In this document: positions 17,511 to 24,528 of the stretch, one piece after another
Layout of the letters: each line of letters opens with the position of its first letter
Position numbering within the stretch: the first letter of the stretch is position 1
DNA from: Myxococcota bacterium
GTDB taxonomy: Bacteria; Myxococcota; UBA727; JAHDBA01
DNA: 39,830 nt
Reading direction: 5' to 3'
Assembly (NCBI GenBank): GCA_020627505.1
Contig: JAHDGS010000005.1
Location: 17,616-57,445 of the forward strand
Translations under genes and position numbers: made by a program
Notes under the pieces: generated by a model
Seen by the model: the letters and a program-made list of their open reading frames with translations, nothing else
The model's database searches: none
What the model was told of the DNA's origin: nothing

Positions 17511-17587
17511 GTTCTCAATATTCGACTACAGCCTCGCTCTTTACAGAATATATGTAGGTGTTAAACACACAGTATAAGGTTTAATTA

Positions 17588-18259
17588 ATGGAGTTATTTG
17601 TGCAGATCATCAATAAAGTTGTCGACATCGTTTTCAAAGGTTTTGATTTATATGACGCCGTTCGAGCTAAATTCATCAAAGATGAGCTTGATTATGAACA
17701 GCCAAAAATGGCTGAGAAATCTGCTGCGCCAACACCTGCAAAGACAACGAAGCCTCTCACGGATCGTGCACCCGACTCTGTCGTTCAAAATGCTGTCAAA
17801 GTGGAGACCAAAGAGGCTCCGCAAAAAACCGCAAAAACCACAACCTCTTCCAAGAAAGCCACTTCCAAAAAATCAGCTACATCAAAGCGCAAGGGTTCTG
17901 TCGATCGCTCTGGTCAAGAGATTGAATCAGTTGCAGCTGAAAAAGTTGTTCAGTATTTAAAAGAACATAATATTGAAATCAGTCTCGACGATATTGCTTA
18001 TGAGAAAAAAGCCGTTGTTGGTCGTGTGATCTGGTGCCTCTCAAGTGCACAAAAAGCGCGGGTTCGCGGCGGTCTAACGACAAAAGATATGGCTGCTTTG
18101 ATCTATCAGTATTTTGGTATGGATATTTATCCGACAAATCTTGCACGCGCGTGTCGACAACATAGCGACCTTTTTGAAGCCGGAGAGACCCGGAATCGCG
18201 CGAAATGCTATGTTTTGACAGCAAAAGGCAAAAAGACGGCAAAGTCTCTTTTTGCTTAA
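17588..18259 (+). CDS. Unrecognised protein with H1-like basic linker and winged-helix-like C-terminus
   Basis: This 223-residue protein has an N-terminal helix (ELFVQIINKVVDIVFKGFDL). A low-complexity Lys/Ala/Thr/Ser linker covers about 45-105 (KTAKTTTSSKKATSKKSATS), like the tails of bacterial H1-like proteins. The structured C-terminal half has GGLTTKDMAALIYQYFGMDI, NLARACRQHSDLFEAG and a basic CYVLTAKGKKTAKSLF. Its helix-helix-helix-strand pattern resembles a winged helix. DNA or protein binding is plausible but not shown. The start has AAGG about nine bases upstream. It lies between the SRPBCC and PilZ genes on the same strand but may be transcribed separately. Confidence 0.65.
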   Translation: MELFVQIINKVVDIVFKGFDLYDAVRAKFIKDELDYEQPKMAEKSAAPTPAKTTKPLTDRAPDSVVQNAVKVETKEAPQKTAKTTTSSKKATSKKSATSKRKGSVDRSGQEIESVAAEKVVQYLKEHNIEISLDDIAYEKKAVVGRVIWCLSSAQKARVRGGLTTKDMAALIYQYFGMDIYPTNLARACRQHSDLFEAGETRNRAKCYVLTAKGKKTAKSLFA

Positions 18260-18373
18260 TTCATTCTATTGAAACACATTATTAATATTTTTTTGAAGAA
18301 AAACGTGACTCAGGGCAAAAAATAAGTCTATTGTAGGACGTCGTTATGTATTTGTTCACTATGAGGTTTACAT

Positions 18374-18721
18374 ATGTTTAAAGCACGCGCGCCGAGATAC
18401 CCGATTCGTTTCCAGATCGTTTATGATGATGATCAAGGTTTCATGACTGGACCAGTCGTCGATATTTCGGAATCTGGTGTATTTATTGAAACAGTCATGC
18501 CACTTAAACCTGGCGTTCGCGTCAAGCTCACCCCTTTGCTTAACGATGATGTCGGACTATTTGAAATCGAGGGTGAGGTTGTTCGTAAGAATGATTACGA
18601 TCTCGACAATCACTTTGATCGTACACCAGGTATGGGCATTCGCTTTCTAAACGCAAATGACGAACAAGTTGAGCAACTTCGGCAAATGTTTGCTGCAGCC
18701 CAAGTTAAGCCGAAGGTTTAA
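18374..18721 (+). CDS. Stand-alone PilZ domain protein
   Basis: This 115-residue protein is a single PilZ domain. The c-di-GMP-binding signatures are both present: RxxxR at residues 8-12 (RYPIR) and DxSxxG in DISESGVFIET (about 35-45). GMGIRFLNANDEQVEQLRQM closes the domain. Such short PilZ proteins are numerous in myxobacteria, where they act as c-di-GMP receptors for motility or surface functions. GAGG lies eight bases before the ATG. Partners are unknown; no cyclase or phosphodiesterase is in the window. Confidence 0.85.
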   Translation: MFKARAPRYPIRFQIVYDDDQGFMTGPVVDISESGVFIETVMPLKPGVRVKLTPLLNDDVGLFEIEGEVVRKNDYDLDNHFDRTPGMGIRFLNANDEQVEQLRQMFAAAQVKPKV

Positions 18722-18736
18722 CAGTTCTTGCACTAT

Positions 18737-19699
18737 CTACTTGAAGCCGCCCTGAGCGGCTTCAGTTGTATGTGATGATGGTATCTTTGGCAAGACAACC
18801 ACCTCACCCATGAAATCACGTGGGTTGACTGGCAGCCCATTTTTTCTCACTTCATAATGTAAATGCGACTTGTGTGTTGTACCTGTATTTCCAAGTGTGC
18901 CAATTGTTTGTCCCCGCTTCACTTTATCGCCGGTTTCAACATTCATCGTGCCAAGATGCGCGTAAACAGTCACATACCCTAATATGTGTTGAATCATGAT
19001 CATTTGACCATGGGTTTCAAACGTATCAGCGACGATCACAAAACCATCAGCAGTGCTAAATATAGGTGATTTTAAAGGCGCAATCAGATCAACGCCTAAG
19101 TGAAAGTCTTGATCACCTTCCCAATCAACATCACCCTCACCAAATGTACTCTCGACATAGCCCATCACAGGCCAACCAAGCGGCATAAACATATGATAAG
19201 GAGAATTCATATCGTCAGACGATATGGCCTCATCAGGTTGAAACACATCATGCGGCGTCGCGACATCTTTCAATGCGTCACTTCGAAAGCGATGCGGGTA
19301 ATACTTTTGAGCCAAAAATTGAAGTTCATCAGATGATGGAGAGAACCAATTAATCTCCGAATTGACTAGTACGCGCTCTAGCTCAAATTGAACCTGCCGT
19401 CGACCATCATAGAGTTGTGTCACACGCTCCAGCTTATTTTTGAGTCGTTCAGCTCGAATTGTCTTATGACGAAGCTCTTCAATCTTTTTGGTTGGTATTT
19501 GAGCAGCAACTTCGACCTGCGTTTCTTTGACATAACGACTATCAAAAAAAACATAAATAAAGAAACCAAAACCAGAAAGGAGGACGAGCGCCAAAATGCT
19601 CATGATAAATAGTGAACGACCACTTAAAATCTTTGGATGGACAGTCGCACCATCAGAACGCTGAACGAATAAGCGAAACTGTTTCGAAAAAAAAGACAC
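18737..19699 (-). CDS. Membrane-anchored M23 (LytM) metallopeptidase
   Basis: The longest frame begins inside the upstream PP2C gene. I favour the GTG at 19699, one base after the PP2C stop, giving 320 residues. A membrane helix follows (FIMSILALVLLSGFGFFIYV, about 33-52), then a short coiled coil (KKIEELRHKTIRAERLKNKL) and the M23 domain. Catalytic motifs HLGVD (His and Asp zinc ligands) and HLHYEV (the HxH pair) are intact, so it should be an active cell-wall endopeptidase or a close relative. The layout, helix then coiled coil then LytM, is like envelope division or elongation factors. It has no clear ribosome site and probably depends on coupling to PP2C. Confidence 0.8.
   Translation of the reverse strand: MSFFSKQFRLFVQRSDGATVHPKILSGRSLFIMSILALVLLSGFGFFIYVFFDSRYVKETQVEVAAQIPTKKIEELRHKTIRAERLKNKLERVTQLYDGRRQVQFELERVLVNSEINWFSPSSDELQFLAQKYYPHRFRSDALKDVATPHDVFQPDEAISSDDMNSPYHMFMPLGWPVMGYVESTFGEGDVDWEGDQDFHLGVDLIAPLKSPIFSTADGFVIVADTFETHGQMIMIQHILGYVTVYAHLGTMNVETGDKVKRGQTIGTLGNTGTTHKSHLHYEVRKNGLPVNPRDFMGEVVVLPKIPSSHTTEAAQGGFK
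18742..18764. terminator. Strong hairpin between convergent PilZ and M23 genes
   Basis: TGAAGCCGC and GCGGCTTCA form a perfect 9-bp stem with a 5-base loop. It overlaps the last codons of the M23 gene and lies 21 bases after the PilZ stop. There is no U-tract on either side, so it may slow rather than terminate transcription, or protect 3' ends. Confidence 0.4.
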
Positions 19700-19700
19700 G

Positions 19701-20543
19701 TTATTCGATGAAACCAGCGTTGTACGCAGCACCGCCAGGCATCGGATCCACACCATCGGAACCATCAGGGAATGGTGCATCATGCTCATCTGGCACATAG
19801 GCCAAAATCACAGTGATATTATCTTCACCACCACGCTCATTGGCGAGGTCAATCAAACGGCCAGGAAGCTCGTGCAAAAAGTTCTGATTCACGAGTGCGT
19901 TGAGTTCTTCATCATTCACATGGCCAGTCAACCCATCAGAGCAGATTAAAAATACATCTCGTGGCATCACCTCAACAGCAATAACGTCAACTTCAACATC
20001 TGCTTCAAAGCCAACAGAGCGGGTAATGATATTCTTAAAACGACTTTCTTTGGCCTGCTCCTCAGTGATCATTTTCAACTTCACCTGTTGATTGACCAAA
20101 GAATGATCTTCAGATAATTGGACAATTTGGCCATTCCGCATCAAGTAACATCGACTATCGCCAACATGACCGATAAAACCATGGCCATCATGGAAAATCA
20201 TACAAGTCGCTGTTGTCCCCATACCACGAAGACTTGGGTTACGTTGTCCTTCTGTGAAAACAGCGTAGCTCGCTTGTCGAACAGCATGGCTGACAAGTTG
20301 AGCGACGGGATTATCAGAAAGTGGTACTTTATGTTTCGCCTCAGGCGCAATAATATCTCGCTGGCTTTTAATCGTTTGATCGATGCTGTGAATCGCTACG
20401 CCTGAAGCCATTTCACCCGAAGCATGGCCGCCCATACCATCAGCAACAACATAAAGATTAAGGTCAGGAACGATCAGGTAGCTATCTTCGTTGTGCTCCC
20501 GCTTCATACCAACATCTGTTGCGCCCCAAGAATAGACCTTCAT
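19701..20543 (-). CDS. PP2C-family Ser/Thr protein phosphatase
   Basis: The start at 20543 has GGAG five bases upstream, giving a 280-residue soluble protein; the longer frame adds an implausible 23-residue leader. All PP2C metal-site motifs are present: KREHNEDSYL, VADGMGGHASGEMA, GMGTTATCM, HVGDSRCYL, CSDGLTGHV and GGEDNITVIL. It should be an active Mn/Mg-dependent phosphatase, normally the partner of a PknB-type kinase, which is not in the window. The C-terminus has an acidic/Pro/Gly tail (DEHDAPFPDGSDGVDPMPGG) beyond the usual domain. It is immediately followed by an M23 wall peptidase gene, which suggests phospho-regulation of cell-wall processes. Confidence 0.9.
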   Translation of the reverse strand: MKVYSWGATDVGMKREHNEDSYLIVPDLNLYVVADGMGGHASGEMASGVAIHSIDQTIKSQRDIIAPEAKHKVPLSDNPVAQLVSHAVRQASYAVFTEGQRNPSLRGMGTTATCMIFHDGHGFIGHVGDSRCYLMRNGQIVQLSEDHSLVNQQVKLKMITEEQAKESRFKNIITRSVGFEADVEVDVIAVEVMPRDVFLICSDGLTGHVNDEELNALVNQNFLHELPGRLIDLANERGGEDNITVILAYVPDEHDAPFPDGSDGVDPMPGGAAYNAGFIE

Positions 20544-20620
20544 AATAACTCCAGCTTCACCATACTCGTTTGAATGTCTCGTGTCTAATATATATACAGC
20601 TGGAATCAACATGTTATGTC

Positions 20621-22825
20621 ATGAATATGGTAAAAGTATTCGCAGATCGCTCAACCATCTCTCATGAAAAGATGCCTATCGAGGTATCACTCTTGCCCGA
20701 GCAGCGAATTGAGATCTTGCGGGGGATTATCCTCACACGTGCAGTTGATAACCATCTCAAAAAACTCTTTCTCAGCGGTGAAATTAAGTACAAAAATCTC
20801 GGATTTCAAGGCAAAGGTTTTCGCTCACTGGGGCAGGAGGCCATTTTTGCAGCGGGATGTGCTTTAAAGCGATATAATGAAGCCCGGGATCACGAAGGAT
20901 ATCAAGGCGATGTGGTCGGCCCTCTCATCCGCGATCTCGGTGTTGCCTTGGCATTCACCGATGATGTCCAGTTGGCGATCAATGCGCAAATGGCGAAAGA
21001 TGCACCACCACTATATGGTAAGGACCTTCATTATGGTGATTATCGCAAAGGTGTTTTTCCTGCAGCAGCGCCACTCACGATCGCAACAACAGCACTTGTT
21101 GGCACTGCATTCGCGTTCAAACTAAATCAATCAAAGCGTGTCGCTGTTTCTTTTATTGGTGAAGGTGGCTCGAGTCTTGGAGAGTGGCATGAAGCAATAA
21201 ATCTTGCTTCAGCACATCAGCTCCCCATGATCTTTTGTCTTCAAAACAATCAAACAGCGCTATCAACACCTGTCGATCAACAATCTCGCGTGGAGGCATT
21301 TCGTGACAAGGCTGCTGGTTACGGGATTCCAGGAATCACGATTGATGGCACAGATCCTGAAGCGATTTATGCCGCCTTTTCGTGGGCAGCCGATCGGGCC
21401 CGACAAGGTCTTGGTCCGACATTGATCGAAACTGAGAGTATGCGTATGTGTGGACACGCCCACCACGATGATATGCTTTATCTTGGTGGTGAACCTGATA
21501 TCAGTTTTGATATTCCGCCGACACCAACATCTGGTTATGTCGATCAGAAGCGATACGAATATTGGCGAGCAAAAGATCCACTCAAAACATATGCCGATAA
21601 ACTATTGGCTATTGGCCTCATTTCCATTGCCGATCTAAATAACTTTAAAGACACTGCTATCTCACGTTGCCAGGCCGCCATCGAGAATATTAAAAGCCTG
21701 TCTTGGCCTGATGCCACTCAAGCAGCTGGCCCTGTCTTCATCGACCAATATGCAGATCAACGAAATCTGGCGGTCGCACAAATTGAGGTCGGCACCACAC
21801 CAAACACAATGTGGTCAGAACCAACATTCGATCGAACAGGGCAGACATACTTAGATGCCATCGCGCTTGGACTGCATGATATTTTGTCGCATCACGAAAA
21901 CGCGTTTATCATTGGTGAAGATTGCGCCGCACCATATGGAAATGCCTTCTTACTACTCAAACCACTGCTGAATGACTTTTCAGATAGAATTTATAATGCC
22001 CCAATTGCAGAAGGGGCGATTATTGGGACATGCATCGGCGCGGCTCTTGAAGGGCGCCTACCCATCGGCGAAATGCAGTTCAACGACTTCGTCGCATCTG
22101 GCTTCAACCAACTCGTTAATAGCGCCGCCAAACTGCATTACCGAACCGGGCTCAAGGCACCTTTTATTATGCGGATGCCATGGGGTGGACTTAGAAGGGC
22201 AGGACCATATCACTCACAAGATACATCGCCTTGGTTTTATCGAACACCTGGTTTAAAAATCGTGGCGCCATCGACACCACATGATGCCCGCATGATGCTG
22301 CGTGCAGCCGCACTTGATGGCAATCCTGTTCTTTTCTATGAGCACATTGGTTTGTATCGCATGCCAAAAATCAAACAAGTGCTTGAGCAGTCGACTGTCG
22401 CACCATCAACAAATGACGATATGTCGACTGCCGCATTTAGAAAAGAAGGTGATGATTGTGTGTTAATTTCTTATGGTGCTTATGTCCATCGAGCCCTTGA
22501 GGCAGCCACGCACCTCAAAAAAGAAGGTTACAATATCGCGGTGCTGGATTTGAGGAGCCTCTCTCCACTTGATTGGCCAACGATTGATAAAGCCGTCAGA
22601 CAAACCGGCAAGGTTCTTTTGGTTGGTGAGGATAGTCAACGCGGTTCAATATTAGAATCGATTGCCGCCAACATCACGGAACGACACTTTATGCACCTTG
22701 ATGCCCCACCAAAGGTGTTGGGTGCACTGAATACACCCGTTCCTTATTCCCCGTCTCTTGAAGATGCGTTTTTATTGTCGGTTGATGATATTATTACCGC
22801 CACTCGAAATATGGTGAATTGGTGA
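20621..22825 (+). CDS. Fused E1 alpha/beta 2-oxoacid dehydrogenase
   Basis: This 734-residue protein joins the two halves of a thiamine-diphosphate E1 enzyme. The alpha half has the ThDP/Mg motif GEGGSSLGEWHEAINLASAH to LQNN (about 180-210). The beta half starts near 410 (YLDAIALGLHDILSHHENAF), with GEDCAAPYGNAF, PIAEGAIIGTCIGAALEG and the C-terminal LDLRSLSPLDW/VGEDS regions. It resembles branched-chain or pyruvate-type E1 components that decarboxylate 2-oxo acids and pass the acyl group to a lipoyl E2. No E2 or E3 is adjacent; lipB, for lipoate attachment, is elsewhere in the window. I use the ATG at 20621 because the longer frame starts inside the divergent PP2C promoter region. An ATG at 20672 is an alternative. 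Confidence 0.85.
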   Translation: MNMVKVFADRSTISHEKMPIEVSLLPEQRIEILRGIILTRAVDNHLKKLFLSGEIKYKNLGFQGKGFRSLGQEAIFAAGCALKRYNEARDHEGYQGDVVGPLIRDLGVALAFTDDVQLAINAQMAKDAPPLYGKDLHYGDYRKGVFPAAAPLTIATTALVGTAFAFKLNQSKRVAVSFIGEGGSSLGEWHEAINLASAHQLPMIFCLQNNQTALSTPVDQQSRVEAFRDKAAGYGIPGITIDGTDPEAIYAAFSWAADRARQGLGPTLIETESMRMCGHAHHDDMLYLGGEPDISFDIPPTPTSGYVDQKRYEYWRAKDPLKTYADKLLAIGLISIADLNNFKDTAISRCQAAIENIKSLSWPDATQAAGPVFIDQYADQRNLAVAQIEVGTTPNTMWSEPTFDRTGQTYLDAIALGLHDILSHHENAFIIGEDCAAPYGNAFLLLKPLLNDFSDRIYNAPIAEGAIIGTCIGAALEGRLPIGEMQFNDFVASGFNQLVNSAAKLHYRTGLKAPFIMRMPWGGLRRAGPYHSQDTSPWFYRTPGLKIVAPSTPHDARMMLRAAALDGNPVLFYEHIGLYRMPKIKQVLEQSTVAPSTNDDMSTAAFRKEGDDCVLISYGAYVHRALEAATHLKKEGYNIAVLDLRSLSPLDWPTIDKAVRQTGKVLLVGEDSQRGSILESIAANITERHFMHLDAPPKVLGALNTPVPYSPSLEDAFLLSVDDIITATRNMVNW

Positions 22826-22883
22826 AAGCTTTGTGTTGTTTTAGGGTTTCTTGTTGGGTCACTGCCTATAAAAGGAGGATGCT

Positions 22884-23597
22884 ATGAGCCTCTCCAAAAA
22901 AGCGCTCAACGACTCTGCGGCCCAGCGCATTGCGCCACTCAAAGTGCTTCAAGATAAAGAAACACTTTTGATCAATGAAACCTATCTCTCTATTCAGGGC
23001 GAAGGTTCTCACGTTGGTCTTCCATGTTTTTTTATTCGTCTCACCGGTTGTCATCTACGATGTACCTACTGCGATAGTGAACATTCATTTTATAAAGGAC
23101 AAGAACAAACAGTTGCGTCATTGGTTAAAGAAGCGATTGAGTCGGGCGCACGACATGTTCAAGTCACAGGTGGTGAACCCTTACTACAGAAATATGTCTA
23201 TCAATTGATCTCAGACCTTGCTGATCACGAATTAACTGTTCTTCTTGAGACATCAGGCTCAGTTTCCCTCAAAAAGGTCGATAAACGTGCACATATTATT
23301 ATGGACGTGAAGCCGCGGAGCTCAGGAGAATACGAGCGTAATCGCTGGGCTTGTTTCGATGAGCTCAAATCGACTGACGAAGTAAAATTTATCATCGAAA
23401 CACAATCTGACTTTCGTGATGCACTCAAAATTATTGAAACACATCAGCTTGAAAAACGGTTTCAACTACTATTCTCTCCATCACATTTACAACTCACACC
23501 TGAAAAACTCGTTCAATGGGTTCTTGCTGCAGGGGTTCAGGCGCGTGTACAACTCCAGTTACATAAATATATTTGGGGAGAGAAGACGGGTGTTTAA
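22884..23597 (+). CDS. queE: 7-carboxy-7-deazaguanine synthase QueE
   Basis: This 237-residue radical SAM enzyme makes 7-carboxy-7-deazaguanine in the queuosine/deazapurine pathway. It has the early motif ETYLSIQGEGSHVGLPCFFI and the CX3CX2C cluster site in GCHLRCTYCDSEHSF. These are followed by VTGGEPLLQ (SAM binding) and ETSGS, in the order typical of QueE. AAAAGGAGGATGCT precedes the ATG, a strong ribosome site. It follows the E1 gene by 58 bases and is probably co-transcribed. No other que genes are in the window. Its stop is one base from the end of the extended reading frame on the opposite strand. Confidence 0.9.
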   Translation: MSLSKKALNDSAAQRIAPLKVLQDKETLLINETYLSIQGEGSHVGLPCFFIRLTGCHLRCTYCDSEHSFYKGQEQTVASLVKEAIESGARHVQVTGGEPLLQKYVYQLISDLADHELTVLLETSGSVSLKKVDKRAHIIMDVKPRSSGEYERNRWACFDELKSTDEVKFIIETQSDFRDALKIIETHQLEKRFQLLFSPSHLQLTPEKLVQWVLAAGVQARVQLQLHKYIWGEKTGV

Positions 23598-23598
23598 T

Positions 23599-23715
23599 CT
23601 ACTCTTCTTCAGCGAGCGCCGCTAAGATAGGATCCGTATTTCGGTAGAGCAATTGTACCTTTGATGTTTTCGCATCGACTCCAAACGTTGCTAGAATTGA
23701 ATTTTTATCATCATC
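23599..23715 (-). other. In-frame continuation of the 24504 gene beyond a TGA
   Basis: Directly after the TGA (23716-23718) the same frame stays open for 38 codons, to a TAG at 23599-23601. The translation starts DDDKNSILATFGVDAKTSKV and ends LLYRNTDPILAALAEEE, which looks like normal protein. The TAG abuts the queE stop (23597) with one base between. The simplest reading is that the ancestral gene ended here and the TGA is a nonsense mutation, a sequencing error or a read-through codon. Confidence 0.65.
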
Positions 23716-24504
23716 TCAATCATGTTCAAGTGTGAACTGGCAAATCATCACATCACCAATTTGAGCTTCAACACTTAACTTTAGCTCATAGTCATCTGTT
23801 ATTGATTGAGGATCAATCGAAGCAAGCTCATAAAACTGAGCAACACTCTCTTCTTTAAGATATTTAAACTGCACTTGTGTTTTTAAGGAAGCACCAAACT
23901 GATCATCTGGTCGCCCCGATCGTCGGTTACGTGAACGTATTGTAAGATATGTTCTGGCTTTCCGCTTATCGACCTTAAATGCAAAAGGCATTCCTTCTGT
24001 AAATGGCTTCGTTAGCCTCTCTTTTAAAGAATCTAACATCGTAGGCGTTTGCCCGAGAATCGCAGGTACAATTTGTTCAGCGGCATCCTCTAAATCTTCG
24101 ATCGACACATTTTCAAGTTCTTGATTCAGTGTCTTCAGGTCAATTTGATGAGACGTGCCATTGACTGAATAGGAAAGCGTGAGTCCTTTTTCGGCATCCA
24201 TCGGCTCGAGTTTTAAATCGAATAGACTTGCATCAACCAATAAATCTGGGTACCGGATTCGGTATTCCGAACCATAGGTTCGCTCTTTTTGTGGAAAGAG
24301 TTGTGAGAATAGTGCGCCAGCAATCGTATTTTCAAACCGTTTATACGAGCTCGTATTTACAGATTCTTCAACAGGATCTGTCGTAATGCCTTCTACTTTA
24401 ACCACGTTATTCTCTTCTAATGGTTGATTCGCGGTGTCTGTTTCAATTTCATTTTTGGCAACAGCGTCTTGTTTAATCCGATAAACGATCGCTTCTTTTG
24501 CCAT
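23716..24504 (-). CDS. Unrecognised protein, possibly interrupted by an in-frame TGA
   Basis: This gives 262 residues up to the TGA, or about 300 with the continuation. I do not recognise the family. No signal peptide is visible. The N-terminal 50 residues are acidic and probably disordered (ETDTANQPLEENNVVKVEG). The rest is a mixed fold with SQLFPQKERTYGSEYRIRYP, an LSYSVNGTSHQIDLKTLNQE segment, a long helix (VSIEDLEDAAEQIVPAILG) and KARTYLTIRSRNRRSG. I start at the ATG at 24504 rather than a TTG four codons before. There is no clear ribosome site, and the gene begins 24 bases after the multiheme cytochrome stop, suggesting coupling and a shared operon. A role alongside the cytochrome is an inference from position only. 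Confidence 0.6.
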   Translation of the reverse strand: MAKEAIVYRIKQDAVAKNEIETDTANQPLEENNVVKVEGITTDPVEESVNTSSYKRFENTIAGALFSQLFPQKERTYGSEYRIRYPDLLVDASLFDLKLEPMDAEKGLTLSYSVNGTSHQIDLKTLNQELENVSIEDLEDAAEQIVPAILGQTPTMLDSLKERLTKPFTEGMPFAFKVDKRKARTYLTIRSRNRRSGRPDDQFGASLKTQVQFKYLKEESVAQFYELASIDPQSITDDYELKLSVEAQIGDVMICQFTLEHD

Positions 24505-24528
24505 CGGGTTGTTCAAAAGACTATTTTA

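Noticed and set aside
19700-19798. Start of the M23 peptidase at 19798
   Set aside because: That segment lies inside the PP2C gene in another frame and would place 33 unlikely residues (MCQMSMMHHSLMV) before the membrane anchor.
23716-23718. The in-frame TGA as a selenocysteine codon
   Set aside because: The flanking residues (EHD and DDDKN) do not look like a known selenoprotein site, and I could not fold a convincing SECIS hairpin just downstream by eye. Mutation, error or read-through is more likely.
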